A stretch of DNA of 64,000 bases from Desmodus rotundus (lineage: Eukaryota; Chordata; Mammalia; Chiroptera; Phyllostomidae), in the NCBI RefSeq assembly GCF_022682495.2, contig NC_071395.1:56125242-56189241 (forward strand). The letters run 5' to 3'. Shown piece by piece: positions 47,851 through 61,246 of the stretch; the first letter of the stretch is position 1; every line of letters starts with the position of its first letter. The notes under the pieces are model-generated. The model was not told where the DNA came from. It did no database searches and saw only the letters and a program-made list of their open reading frames with translations. Made by a program: the position numbers and the translations under genes.

Positions 47851-48643
47851 TCAGGGATGTCTCCCATGTTTCTCCTGTCAGTGCTGACTATTATCATTGA
47901 TTTCTCAGTTGTTTTAAAAGTCAGCTCTTTACTAACGGCATAAGCATATCTATTTAAGTTGAAACCCTATCACCAAGAACATTTCTTATCCATCCTAAAA
48001 GAAAGATAGGTGAAGATGGTTCGATGTACACATAAAACTGATGGAAAAGAACCACAAGATGGACAGAAACCATAAAGGGACCATAAGGGAATTTGACACT
48101 TCTTAGACGAGAGAACTTTAATTGATATTAACTGAAAATACACCAGAGAAAATGTAACAAATGTCTTTTTTGTTTAACCTTGACACTTTAGAAAGGCCAT
48201 GGCTTTTGTAAAAACATTCATCTAAAAACTCAGGGAAATGTTCAAATGCAAAGGCTTAAAAGAAGAGACAAGGAGGATTGAGCTGTAGTCTTTGCTGAAA
48301 CTATAGAAGCATAACTTAGTTCCATGAATTAATTTCTGTGGCATATCTGTGACAGCTTTGTTTCTAGGACTTTGAGAAAAGTTTTTCCCTTTTTTAGAGG
48401 TGGGAAGATGGGGATGATAAATCTCTTACTATGAAGCAGGTGAAGTCTACCCAGTAATTCTGATACGGGAAGCAAATGTTTATAGGAATCTCTAAAAGCA
48501 CAAAGCACAAAATCCTTATCTTTCATATTGTGACCCATATGAAAATCAGATTTCTGAATTCCACGGTCAATAGCCTATTTTGAGTAATTAGCCTCATACT
48601 TTGAAAATGGACATAGAGAAAATCCTTGCTGAGGAAATTGTTT
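47851..48643. other. Unique intergenic sequence
   Basis: No gene or repeat recognised. Confidence 0.45.
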
Positions 48644-48657
48644 AAAATAATCATGAA

Positions 48658-49221
48658 TTGCTGGGTCAAAGGGCAGTTCCATTTTTAGTTTTCTGAGGAA
48701 ATTCCATGCTGTTTTCCACAGTGGCCTCACCAGTCTGCATTCCCACCAACAGTGCACTAGGGTTCCCTTTTCTCTGCATCCTCTCCAACATTTGTTTGTT
48801 GATTTGTTTATGTTGGCCACTCTAACTGGTGTGAGATGGTACCTCATTGTGGTTTTAATTTGCATCTCTCTGATGGCTAGTGATGCTGAGCATCTTTTCA
48901 TATGTCTCTGGGCCCTCTCCCCCCCCAAATACCATATGATCTCACTTTTAACTGGAACATAATCAACAGAAGAAAAAAGGAAACAAAATATAACCAGAGA
49001 CATTGAAGTTAAGAACAATCTAACAATGGTCAGGGGGGAGTGGGGAGGGGACAGTGAGGAGAGGGGATTACAGGAACTACTATAAAGGACACATGGACAA
49101 AATCAAGGGGGAGGGTGGAGGTGAGGGAAGGAGGGGGGTTCAGCCGGGGTGGGGTGGAGGGATGGGGAGAAAAGGCATACAACTGTAATTGAATAACAAT
49201 AAAAATTTTAAAAAAATTAAA
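48658..49221 (+). repeat. 5'-inverted (twin-primed) short LINE-1 with 14-bp TSD
   Basis: The left part (48658 to about 48917) is the reverse complement of an ORF2 C-terminal segment. The right part (about 48926-49221) is the sense L1 3' end with ...CTGTAATTGAATAACAATAAAAA. A C run (48918-48925) marks the junction, and about 270 bp of L1 between the parts is missing. The perfect TSD AAAATAATCATGAA lies at 48644-48657 and 49222-49235, so both parts arrived together, as in twin priming. Confidence 0.94.
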
Positions 49222-49235
49222 AAAATAATCATGAA

Positions 49236-49924
49236 AATCTGTGATCGAATGTAATCATCAATAATATTTATCATCTACTTTCAAAAAACTATAGCTTCAT
49301 TTAGTTATTTTCATAACTGTCTAAATGACACAAATTTATCATCTCCACTTTACAGAAAGAATAATATTGTATATATTAATCCAAGACTAGGCCATGAGGC
49401 AGTAACACTTAGAAACAATGGCTCTGACATTTACCTAAAATTTTTAAAACAACAAATAATGTTATTTGCTTAACACACAGTGACATAGACTATTTATGTC
49501 ATTTTTCATGTTATATTTTTTAAAACTTCTCACTTAAACTAAATCCTGCATTTTAAAGTTTGAGGCAAAACCAATTCCTAACTACTGTATAAATATATGA
49601 ATTTTATTTTGACTAGAGTGCGAAAGAAAACCTAATTTCTGCTCTACTGCTAAACACTCGCTGAATTCCTCATTCCCTAACCCGAATACCCGACACTGGG
49701 ATGACATTCCCATTTTTTATGACCACCCACACGGTGACATCTGATGGCCAGGAGGCCAGGCGGGCCCTTGCAGAGTCTGGTGGGCAGCTGCGGCCATCTC
49801 TGTAGCATTCTCGCTCCCTGGAGCCTTCTTGTCAGCCAGAGGGCTTTCTGTAGCGCTCAGATCAGGGTTAAGAGCAACCTGTCAGTGCTGCTGTGAAACA
49901 GAGTTGGGAATTAGCACTCCCCTA
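49236..49924. other. Unique intergenic sequence
   Basis: No gene or repeat recognised. Confidence 0.45.
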
Positions 49925-50155
49925 TTATATGCAAATGTACAGAATGCCTCTTATGTGCCACATTTACTGTGTATGTCTACCATTGTTAACAATTTGCATG
50001 CATTATCTCATCTAATCCTCACAATACTACTATGAAGTAGGTAGCATTATGATCCCCAATAAACAGAGAATGGAAGTATCTTGTCCAAGGTAATACCTCT
50101 GGTAAATGGTAGAGCTGAAATTTGGACCCAGACATTCTGATTCTAAGAGCCAAAG
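49925..50155 (-). repeat. MIR SINE, antisense
   Basis: CATTATCTCATCTAATCCTCACAATACTAC, TATGAAGTAGGTAGCATTATGATCCCC and TGGTAGAGCTGAAATTTGGACCC-like segments in order match the reverse complement of MIR. Confidence 0.8.
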
Positions 50156-50574
50156 GTGAGATCATTTCATGACATATATTCACACACATTACAGATAGTA
50201 TATATGGTATATTATAAATGGTACAAATGGAATAGACATACAGACAAGATTTCAAACTTGTATACATCAAGGAGATATCAATGACCCATACATACAAGAT
50301 TGAGTCCATCTGAAGGCATGCAGATGATCCAATTCATGTTTGTAAAATGTATGTGATGTTTCTAACAAATATGCTATAGAAAAGGAGGCAGATAATAAGA
50401 AACATTCTCCAACGCCTGTTCAGGGTGTACGGGAAGAGCATGAAAATGATTCTTAAAATCAGGAACAATTATCTGGATTACAAGAATTGATAATGCCCTA
50501 TGTGTACACCTCAAGTTCAAATCCAACTGCTCAATTACAAGAGAAATAAGAAAGAGTATTAGTCAATGAGCTGG

Positions 50575-50830
50575 TTGATTCATTCTTTATTTCTTTTATC
50601 ATTCACTGAAGTGTGCTAGGGAAAACTGGAGGGATTTAGAAAGGGCTATGGGAACACAAAAGGAAGAGCAATGAATTTTGCTTGACAAAAGTCCACAGAG
50701 GTTTCATAGAGGACATTTAAACTGCAATTAAAAGAGCATCTGCAGGTTCACCAGTGCAAAAGGCCAGGAGAGCAGAAACGGGGAGGGAATAGCATAAACA
50801 CAGAAAAGGGAGCATGCGATCCCTGGTGTT
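50575..50830 (-). repeat. L2-like ancient LINE fragment, antisense
   Basis: TTCATTCTTTATTTCTTTTATCATTCACTG at the start and AGTGCAAAAGGCCAGGAGAGCAG further in resemble reverse-complement L2. Diverged; low certainty. Confidence 0.4.
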
Positions 50831-51236
50831 ATTGATGCCAAAGTGTGCTAAGATCAGACTCATGCTTCCATATAATTACTGGAACAAAATAGAGGACTGA
50901 CTGAGACTGGAGGCAAGGAGACCATTCTGGAGGGTGCAGCTGAGTGATGGTGATAAGTTTACAACACCCTCGATGAAAGGAATAGATATATACTTCAAAT
51001 GCTTCAATAGAGGAGAAAACAAAATCATTTCTCTAACCTATACTGAATAATGCTATTTGGGGTATTAGTACCATGTAAAGAAAAACACAGATAAAGCAGA
51101 TTTGGACAAAATGGGAACAATGGTAACTAATCAACCAAAGAGTTTATAAAAGCAAATCAGATTTTGGTAAGAAAAAGAAGAAATAAGAATGTATATGCTA
51201 TATTTGTCTATAGACATTCTACTCTGTATGAATATA
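50831..51236. other. Unique intergenic sequence
   Basis: No gene or repeat recognised. Confidence 0.45.
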
Positions 51237-51630
51237 CAGTTGATCCTTGAACAGCATGAGTGTGAACTACATGGGTTCACTGATTTGCAGATTTTTTTCA
51301 GGAAATATACAAGCAGCCAGCCATATCCCCAGGTTTTACATCTGCAGATTCGACCAACTGCAGATCGAAAACAGTATTTTCAATTCATGGTTGGGAATCT
51401 TCAGGTGCAGAGGGCCAACTGGATGCGTCATCCTATGTCATTTTATGTAAAGCACATGGGGCACTCTTGGATTTCTTTGGTATCCACAGGGACTCCTAGA
51501 ACCAATCACCCATAAATACCAAGGGACGACTGTAATTAAGTTTTGGGGGAGTGAAAGTCACACACAGATTTTTGGTTGTGCGGGGAGGGTGTCAGTGCCC
51601 CTAATCCCTGCACTGTTTGAGGGTCAACTG
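51237..51630. mobile_element. Tigger/MER2-type DNA transposon remnant, about 394 bp
   Basis: Terminal inverted repeats CAGTTGATCCTTGAACA and TGTTTGAGGGTCAACTG are flanked by TA on both sides (51235-51236; 51631-51632), as for pogo/Tigger elements. The internal GCAGATTCGACCAACTGCAG and GATCGAAAACAGTATTT segments fit. Non-coding. Confidence 0.85.
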
Positions 51631-51715
51631 TACAAGAAAACCAATAAGGCAGTAGAGGAAACTAGGTAGATGGAGATGGATGGAAGCAAACCTTTCAATA
51701 TGGAAGCATTCTATT

Positions 51716-51960
51716 GTTTTTAATTTTTTTATATTTTAATGTTTTTCAATTATAGTTTCAACATTATTTTGTATTAGTTTCACATGCCCAGCATAGTAAT
51801 CAGTCATATACTTTACAAAGTGGTCCCCTTGATATTTTAACTTCCCACTTGACACTCATACCTAGCTATTACATTATTGACTACATTCCCCACGCGGTAC
51901 TTCAAATCCCCATGACTATTTTATAACTACCAATCTGGGCCTCTCAATCCCTTCATCTTT
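51716..51960 (-). repeat. Old LINE-1 3' end, antisense
   Basis: T-rich start, then TTTCAATTATAGTTTCAACATT, AGTTTCACATGCCCAGCATAG, AGTGGTCCCCTTGATA and TGACTATTTTATAACTACCAA: the reverse complement of an older mammalian L1 3' UTR. Confidence 0.7.
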
Positions 51961-52424
51961 GCTTTTCTCTTTAAAAGCATGAGCTGCCCAACTGAAACAA
52001 GAAAATAAATGGAAAATAAAATAAGGATAACACATTTGTAACCATCCAATGATAAAGGAGTTATATTTAATACAAAGTATGTATTCATACTCACTGTGAT
52101 TTGTAATAAGTGCAATCATGATACTCTCAAGTATTTATTACCAAAGTTAGCAGTTAACTACTTAGAACGAAGGAGCCATAATTTATGATAGAAATTCAAA
52201 GGTAAATAAAAATAATTCACAGCAGGAATGTATCTAAGAGCAATAACCACAGAGTCACAGCTGCCCTGCTGATCACAGAATGTTAGAGTGTCAGAGCAAC
52301 ATAGATGGTTTAAACAACTCAGATATAAATCCAACCAACTGAAGAGGGGAGGGACTATAGATAAGACATAAGAGTGAAAATTACCAGACAGTATTTCTTA
52401 ATAAAAATTCTACCCACAAAAGCA

Positions 52425-52835
52425 TTACTAAGATTGAAATAGAATACTACTCAATCACAAAAAAAGATGAAATTCTACCATTTGCAACAACATAGATGGA
52501 CCTTAGGGTTATGCTAAGAGACATAAGTTAGATGGAAAAGGACAAGTATCAAATCATTCACTTACGTATGGAATACTAAAACAAAACCAACAAACAAAAT
52601 GAAAAACAAAAACCTACTCACAGAGGCAGACAACAGATCAATGGTTATCAGAGAAGAAGTGGGTGGTGGAGGGACAGAATGGGCAAAGGAGGTCGACTGT
52701 ATGGTGATAGATGGAAACTGGACTTTGCTTGTGAGTGCAATGTCATATACACAGATGTCGAATTGTAATGTTGCATACCAGAAACTTACATACTGTTATA
52801 AACCAATGTCATGTCAATAAAATTTTTTAAAGGGT
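52425..52835 (+). repeat. Old LINE-1 3' end, sense
   Basis: Sequence of the ORF2 end (GAATACTACTCAATCAC, ACATAGATGGACCTTAG) is followed by the 3' UTR, ending TGTCAATAAAATTTTTTAAA. It differs from the young L1 3' end, so it belongs to an older subfamily. Confidence 0.75.
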
Positions 52836-54401
52836 AAAAAGGTAAGTATAAAGAGAAATTTAAAAACTCTTGGATAAGGTCAACTCACTTGAACCAAAGA
52901 GCACTAACTGCTGAATAAATCTCATTTTGTTCCTCTAACTTAAAACAAATCCATCCTGTTGTACAACTTCTTCCAAAGGACCAAGGGCTTTTCAGAATGA
53001 GGACCTGTAAGGGGGAGTTTTTGTGCCTTGCAGAAGTTCTACTGCCTGCCCCTGGCCCAGGAAACTTTGGAGGGACCCAGCATCTATTTCACGTCACCAG
53101 CATTCCCAGAATGGGAAGGGCTTGGACGCATGCGTACTTCAACAAAAGTGCCATTACAACCTGCATTGAAGAGAAAAAAGTGAAAATCCAAAACATCACT
53201 TTACCATCGGCAATCACCTGCAATGGAAACACGCAAGAATCCAGCTCTAGGGAGATGCAGACATGCAGCTGTCAGCTGTGGAGGTGACAGCTTAGCCAGT
53301 TCAGGCGTCTCAGAAACTCAAGATGAAAACTGAAGAGAAGACCTCATATTTATGTAGAGATTGTTAGGGATGAAAGGGTTATAAAAAGAAGTACTCTATG
53401 AAGAAAAAAAATATATATGTAAATATATATTTTTGACTATATTTTACTATATACTTATTTAGTAAATACATATATTTTACTAAAATAAAAAATATATAAA
53501 TATATTTTACTATATATATTTTACATATTTTACTATATATACTTATATAGTAAAAATATATTTATATATATAAAATATATATGTAGTAAATAGCTGCTTT
53601 CTTGCTACACAATTACATTCACTTTAGTTTAGGAAGATTCAGTGTAATAGGAAAGTGACTCTTGCTGTGAAAAGTTTATCTGCTTTTCAGTTGATCATTC
53701 ACCATGTTCTTTGGAATTTCACTCAAGGTGTTGTCTTTCTCCATACTTAAGGCAGGATTAGCCATACCTGCTTAGCAAAACCAGTTCAAAATCACTGCAC
53801 AGACTTTCTACAACTCCCTTTATCCAAGTCACAGACAAGGCTGAAGTCCAGAAGCAAAGTTGCCTTCTGCAGGGCTTGATTTGCGAGATGCCTGCTCGGA
53901 TCCACTCGTTTGTCTGGGTAGGCCAACGTGAATCACACTCAGCACCTTTTCTCCAAGTGATGAAGTAAATTTTACACCATATTTTACATTTGGATACTGG
54001 AATTATGACAGAAAATAACATGCAGATATGATCACAATTCTAAAATTCACTTCAGCTGAAGGTTTTACCAGTAGCTTATCTCTTACAAACACCATAGATC
54101 ACATTATTCTATCCAAAGGGCATTACCTGTGCATGTCCATTTAGATATTTTTGCCTTCTGTCTACACATTGTTCATGTCAGCATCAGCAGGAGTCCAGCC
54201 AGGAGGGAAATGGAGCTCTGTACCCATAGACAGGCATTCCAGGGGACAAAATATTGGTTAACATGTCTTGGGCAGTAGCTGAAATCATAAGGTGTACATG
54301 GTATAGCAGAAAAACCTAAAACAACATTTCATGAAGACAGATATTAGACAGGAAAAAACTCAAAATCAACAAGCCTTATATTATTATTTTCAGTAATAAT
54401 A
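52836..54401. other. Unique intergenic sequence around the AT-rich tract
   Basis: Apart from the low-complexity tract no gene or repeat is recognised. Confidence 0.45.
53407..53590. repeat. AT-rich, partly palindromic low-complexity tract
   Basis: Repeated TATATTTTACTATATA-type units in both orientations over about 180 bp. Confidence 0.9.
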
Positions 54402-54415
54402 AAAATATCATTTTT

Positions 54416-54618
54416 GCCCTGGCTGGTGTGGCTCGGTAGACTGAGTGCAAGAATGCGAACCAAAGGGTCATCAATTCAATTCCCTGTCAGGGCACATGCC
54501 TGGGTTGCCAGCCAGGTCCCCAGTGGGGGGCATGCGAGAGGCCACCACACATGGATGCTTCTCTCCCTCTCTTTTTCCCTCTCCCTCTTTCTGAAAATAA
54601 ATAAATAAAATCTTTATT
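54416..54618 (+). repeat. VES-type SINE with 14-bp TSD
   Basis: GCCCTGGCTGGTGTGGCTC head, body CAGTGGGGGGCATGCGAGAGG, CT-rich 3' part and AAATAAATAAATAAAATC tail. The B box is degraded (CAATTCAATTCCC). The perfect TSD AAAATATCATTTTT lies at 54402-54415 and 54619-54632. It sits directly at the 5' edge of the next L1. Confidence 0.93.
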
Positions 54619-54634
54619 AAAATATCATTTTTTC

Positions 54635-57600
54635 AATGCAAATTCAGAAGAGAATTCCGGCTTTCCTACAAAAGACAGAAACATTTCAAATGACCAACCT
54701 AACCTACACCTACAAGAACTCAAGGAACAACAACAAAGATAGCCCAGAGCAAGTAGAAGGAAGGAAATAACCAAGATCAGGGCAGAATTAAATGACATAG
54801 AGACTAAAAGAACAATTCTAAGGATCAATAAATCCAGGAGCTGGTGCTTTAAAAAGATAAACAAAATCGAAAAGTCTTTAAGTAGACTCATCAAGAAAAA
54901 AAGAGAGAGGACCCAAATACAGACAATCAGAATGAAAAAGGAGAGATTACAACTGATACCACAGAAATATAAAGGATTATGAGAAATTGCTACAAAAAAC
55001 TATATGCCAAGAAATTTGAAAACCTAGGTAAGTGGACAAATTTCTAGAAAAATATAAGCTTCCAAAATTAAATGAAGAAGAAGCAGAAAGCCTGAACAGA
55101 CCGACACCTGACAAAACTGAAGCAGTAATCAAAAAACTACTCACACACAAAAGCCCTGGACCAGATGGTTTCACAGGAGAATCATACAAGGCATTTAAGG
55201 AACAGCCAACCCCTATCCTTCACAGACTATTCCAAAAAATCCAAGGAGATGGAAGACTCCCAAACTCTTTTTATGAAGCCAGCATTATGCTAATCCCAAA
55301 ACTAGATAAAGACATAACAAAGAAAGCAAACTTCAGGCCAATATCTCTGATGAACATAGACACTAAAATCCTCTACAAAATATTGGCAAACCACATCCAG
55401 CAATACATTAAAAAGACAATCAAGAGGGATTCATCCCAGGGACACAAGCATAGTACAATATTCACAAATCAATAAACAAAAGCAAAGACAGAAATCACAT
55501 GATCATATCAATAGATGTGGAAAAAGCATTTGATAAAGTACAACACCCATTTATGATTAAAACACTGAGCAAAGTGGGAATAGGGGGAGCATTCCTCAAC
55601 ATAATAAAGGCCATCCATATATGAGAGACCTACAGCCAACATCATACTCAATAGGCAAAAACTTAGACCTTTCCCACTGAGATGAGGAACAAGACGAGGA
55701 TGTCCGCTTTCACCGTTCCTATTCAACATAGTATTGGAAGTCCTAGCCTCAGCAATCAGGCAAGAAAAGGAAATAAAAGGCATCCACATTGGAAAGGAGG
55801 AAACAAAACTGTCATTGTTTGCAGATTACATGATAGTGTACATAGAAAATCCTATAGACTCCACCAAAAAACTACTTGCCCTAGTAAGTGAATTTAGCAA
55901 AAGAGCAGGATACAAAGTCAATATTCAGAAATCAAAGGCATTCTTGTACACCAACACTGAAATATCAGAAACCAAAATCAGGGAAAAAAATCCCATTTGA
56001 TAAGCAACAAGAAAAATAAAGTACCAAGGAATAAACCTAACCAAGGAGGTAAAACACCTGTACTAAGAAAACTACACAACACTGAAGAAAGAAATTAAGG
56101 AAGACACAAACAAATGGAAGCATGTACCATGCTCATGGATTGGAAGAATTCGCAACATCAAAATGTCCATACTACTCAAAGCAATTTATAGATTCAATGC
56201 AATCCCTATTAAAGTACCCATGACACATTTCACAGATATAGAACAAACACTTCAAAAATTTATATGGAACCATAAACGACCCCGAATAGCTGCTACAATT
56301 TTGAGAAAGAAGAACAAAGTAGGAAGGATCACAATACCTGATATCAAACTGTATTACAAGGCCACTGTAATCAAAACAGCCTGGTACTGGCATAAGAACA
56401 GACACATAGACCAATGGAACATAACAAGAGAGCCCGGAAATAAACCCAAGTCTCTATGGTCAATTGATTTTAGACAAAGGGGGCAGCAGTATAAAATGCA
56501 GTAAAAAATAGCCTCTTCAACAAATGGTGTTGGGAGATCTGGACAGCTACATGCAAAACAATGAAATGTGATTGCCAAGTTACACCATGCTGAAAAATAA
56601 ATTCAAGGTGGATAAAAGACTTAAATGTAAGTCATCACCATAAAAGTCCTAGAGGAAAACATAGGTAGGAAGATCTCAGACATTCCACGCAGCAATATTT
56701 TCACCGATATGTCCCCTAGAGCAAGGGACATAAAGGAAAGAATAGACAAATGGGGCCTCATCAAATTAGAAAGCTTCTGCATGGCTAAACAAAACAGCAT
56801 TAAAATGAAAAGAGAACCAACTATATGAGAAAACATATTTGCCAATGATACCTCGGACAAGGGTTTGATCTTCAAAATATATAAAAACTCACACAACTCC
56901 TCTCCAGGAAGACAACCCAATTAAAAAACAGGCAAAGGACTTGAACAGACACTTCTACAAGGAGGACATACAGAGGGCCCAGAGACATATGAAAAGATGC
57001 TCAGCATCACTAGCCATCAGAGATATGCAAATTAAAACCACAATGAGATACCACTTCACACTGGTCAGAGTGGCCATCATAAACAAATCAACAAACAACA
57101 GGTGCTGGAGAGGCTGTGGAGAAAGGGAACCCTAGTGCACTGTTGGTGGGAATCCAGACTGGTGCAGCCAGTATGGAAAGCAGTATGGAATTTCCTTAGA
57201 AAATGAAAAATGGAAGTGCCTTTTGACCCAGCAATTCCACTGCTACGATTATATCCTAAGAACCTTGAAACACCAATCCAAAAGAACCTATGCACCCCAA
57301 TGTTCATAGCAGCACAATTTACAATAACCAAGTGCTGGAAGCAACCTAAGTGCCCATCAGTAAATGAGTGGATCAAAGCATTATGGTACATTTCCACAAT
57401 GGACTACTACTCAGCAGAAAGAAAGAAAGAGCTCCTACCCTTTACTGACAGCATGGATGGAACTGGAGAGCATTATGCTAAGTGAAATAAGCCAGGCGGT
57501 GGGGGACAAATAGTATATGATCTCACCTTTAAGTGAAACCTAATCAACAAAACAAACAAGCAAGCAAAATATAACCAGAAGCATTGAAATTAAGAGCAAT

Positions 57601-57797
57601 CTGACAGTAGCCAGAGTGGAGGTGGGAGGGGATAATGAGGGGAAAAGGGTGAAGAGTTTTCAGGAACAACTACAAAGGACACATGGACAAAACCAAGAGG
57701 GGGTGGAATCAGGGGAGGGAGGTGGGGATGGCTGGGGTGGGGGAAAGAGGTGAGGGGAAAGGGCAGAAAACTGTTCTTGAACAACAATAATTTTTTT
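54635..57797 (+). repeat. 5'-truncated LINE-1, sense, moderately decayed
   Basis: The body begins in ORF2 between endonuclease and RT (CCAGGAGCTGGTGC near 54834) and runs to a 3' end with AACAACAATAA plus T/A-rich sequence. ORF2 is broken into frames at 55032-55475, 55734-56000, 56163-56504, 56941-57135 and 57210-57485. The catalytic FADDM has become FADYM near 55818-55832. Dead. No TSD could be set. Confidence 0.88.
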
Positions 57798-58504
57798 TTA
57801 ATTTAATGCTTGTTACAGGTAATGAATTTTCCTTCTGATATTTAAAATGTGTTCTAAAGTCGAATATGGATTTGTGTACAAGTTTCCAGAAATATTTAAC
57901 GCATTAGGTATTGTAAGGTTGGGAGAGCCATGAAAACATTTAAAAAATTGAGTTGCTCAGAATCTCTGTTTAATGATTTTTTCTCTCTACTGCAACAAGA
58001 AGTCTTCCCGCTAAGTTGTGACTGGCATCTCCACATGAGTTTTGTTATTTTTCATCTGATCTTAGGGCCCCAAAAGGAAAAACACAGCCTTTCTAATGTA
58101 GTCTCAAAGAGTAAAAAGAAAGGGAAGTGGGTCCACCAGTGACTGAGAAGTGCTATAATAATGTTTTATACATAGTCCAGTGAGTCCAAGGCCTGCTAAG
58201 ACTAATATATCCGGGCTGGGCATGGGGTGGGGGGAGGTGGTTGCTATGGTAACCCCACCACCTTGAGTCTGAGGAGACATTTCTTTGCTTTGTACATATT
58301 TAAGGCATTTTGCTCAACACTTTTCACCATCACAGACTATGAAAACACATCGAGGAAAGTGACATACAAGTAGTCTACAATTAATTGGGGAGATGGGTGG
58401 GAAATTAATATGGTAATAAGAATTCCACTAAAGGAATTTATTAATGCTGCTTTCAAGTCAGCTGCTAATCCTAACTGCATATGTTTCCTCCTTTTGGTAA
58501 AACC
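57798..58504. other. Unique intergenic sequence
   Basis: No gene or repeat recognised. Confidence 0.45.
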
Positions 58505-58700
58505 ACAAAAAGTTAGTTACCATTTACTGGGTGTGTCCCATGTTCTAGGCACTGTGGTGGAAGCTGCCCACATATTGCAATTCCCACCAAAACCTTATGA
58601 TGAGCTGGAAATTATTATTCCTATTTAGTGAAGATAAGGGACTTAGCCTCCATGACCACAGAGCTGTGGAGGGCAGGAGAAGGCCTGGAGCTCAGGCCCA
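58505..58700 (-). repeat. MIR SINE, antisense
   Basis: ACCATTTACTGGGTGTGTCCCATG, TTCTAGGCACTGTGG, ATTATTATTCCTATTTAGTGAAG and ACCACAGAGCTGTGGAGGGC-like segments in order match reverse-complement MIR. Confidence 0.7.
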
Positions 58701-59348
58701 TCTCTAGGGCCATCCTTGCTTACATCCTCTTCTCTTTATGTTAAAGCTCTCCCCCCTGCCCCCGCACTTATCTCATTTTTACAAAACAAATCAAACTGTC
58801 TCCATGCAGCATATAGATTGCATAATAATAGTCACTTATGCTTGACATTTGCAATCTACTACTTAACTAAGAGACCTTGAGGTACCATTATTCCTCACTA
58901 ATGGCAAAGCTTATAGTAAAATGAATTCTAAACAGTACATTTTTTTCTCACTGGACTCCTCTAGAAAATTGGAAAGGTGCACCCAAGAGAGAAAGCCTCC
59001 AATGAACAATAAAGAACATTTGAAGTTGAGAAGCAGTTAAAGCAGTAGTGAATGTGGGGCCAGCGAGGCATACTTAAATGGCCCAGGATGCTGTGAGGCT
59101 TACCATCCATTTCCTCTGACTTCTGCTCATTTCTTACTGAACTCCTGAATTCTTCTTGTGTCTGTCCATCTTACATGCACAGTCCTCAAAAGTCAATTCA
59201 ACCTTCTTTCAGTCCTAAAATCTGCAGTGACTCTAGTCAACTCAAATTAGTCAAGCATGCATGAAGCTTCACAATACATAAAACTAATGCCCTATTCTCT
59301 AAACTCGTTATATCAAGTTCACTTACAATCAATGCTACCTTTTCATTA
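58701..59348. other. Unique intergenic sequence
   Basis: No gene or repeat recognised. Confidence 0.45.
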
Positions 59349-61235
59349 AAGTTTTCTTCTGAGGACTTCCAGTCAAGACGGCAGCATAGGCAGACATGGC
59401 TCACCTCTTTGCACAACCCCATGAAAATTACAACTAAAATATAAAACAACTTTAACTTAGGATAGTCAGAAATTGAGCTGCATGGAAGTCTGACAACTAT
59501 AGAAATAAAGAAACCACAACCATCCAGGTGGGTAGGAGGGGCACAGACATGAAATGGGCTGCTCCATTTCATGTGTGGTAGATAAAAATTCTGGGGGGTG
59601 ATAAAAAATTCTCGGGAGTGAGGTGTCCCAGCCCCATACCAGGCCCCCCAGCCCAGGGTTCCAGTGCCAGGAAGATAAGTCCCCACAACTTCTGTCTGCA
59701 AAAACCAGCAGGGATTGAGTCAGTAGAAGAAACTTCTGGAACCCCAAGCAGTTCCTCTTAAAGAACCCACACATGGACTCACCTATTCAGACTCACTCCC
59801 TCTGAGCTCCAGCACGAGGGTAGCAGCTTGAAAGTCTCACCAGTGGTATACAGTGAGGAATTGAAGTGTCTGGCATCAGGATGGGAAGAGGCCATTGTCC
59901 CTTTGCTAAACCCTCCCCCCCCACAGAGCCCACAGCTGGTGCCATATCTGAGACTCCATCAACCTGGCTGGTGACCAACACTGTTTGCCCCACCCTGGAG
60001 ATCCCCAGAGAGTCTTCCCCACCCAACTTATGGGCCCACCCAAGCTGCTTTTCCATATGAATGGCTGGTCTTGTTCATGCTTCACAACCTCCCAAATCCT
60101 ATCAAACAAGCAACAGTTGGCCTCAGTGAGTCCCTGGCCTGACACCTGCAGCAGCCAGGCTAGAGTCACAGGGTGGCTTCACCTGGGAATCTCCAAGCTC
60201 AGAACAAGTAGGAGCCATCTCAGATTGCTTTACAGCTCAGGCAGGGTGGCCCAAGACAAAACACAGGTGGAGGCTGACCTTGGCCATCATCACCCAGGAA
60301 ACCTCAGGGCCAGCACACCCAGTGGACAGGTACAGACCATGTTAGAGTACCACCACCCTCCATCTGCACAGCTGATCCTTCATGGAGGGTACAGGTTGGT
60401 GTTAAATGGTCACAGCCAATCCTTGCAGCTGACTGTCCTGGATAAATCCCTCCCATTGGTTTGCCAAGGGCAACCAAAACTCAACTACAAGAGGAGGGTG
60501 TGGTCACCCCACAAAAGGGGCACACCTCGAGTACCCAGCTTGGGTGATAGGGGAGGCTGTGCCGTCGGAACCTTCAGGACACCTACTGCATTAGGCCACG
60601 ACACCAAGATAGCAGCTCTATCTAGTACATAGAAGCAAACACAGGGAGGCTGCCAAAATGAACAGACAAAAATGTCCCAAAAGGAAGACCGATCAAAACT
60701 CCAGAAAAAGAACTAAACGAGATGGTGATAAGCTATCTATCAGATGTGGAGCTCAAAACACTGCTTATAAGGATACTAAGGAACTCAGTGAAGACATCAA
60801 CAGCAAAAAAAAAAGGTCCAGTCAGAAACAAAGGATACACTAATTGAAATAAAGAACAATTTGCAGCGAAATAACAGTAGTGTGGATGAAGCTGAGAATC
60901 AAATCAATCATTTGGAACATAAGGAAGCAAAAAACAACCAATCGGAAGAACAAGAAGAAAAAAAGAGTCCAAACAAATAAGGATAGTGTAGGCAGCCTCT
61001 AGGACAACTTCAAGAGGTCCAACATCGCATCATAGGGGTGCCAGAAGGAGCATAGAAAGAGCAAGAAATTGGAAATCTATTTGAAAAAAATAAATAAATG
61101 AAAGAAACTTTCCCTAACATGGTGAAGGAAATAGACTTACAAGTCCAGGGAGAACAGAGAGTCCCAAACAGGTTGGACCCAAAGAGGAACACACCAAGAA
61201 ACATCATAATTAAAATGCCAGAGGGTCAGAGAACC

Positions 61236-61246
61236 AAGATGGCGGC
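61236..61246 (+). promoter_or_regulatory. YY1-type site at the HAL1 copy B 5' end
   Basis: AAGATGGCGGC about 10 bases inside the element, identical to copy A. The position matches the YY1 site of L1 promoters. Confidence 0.6.
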
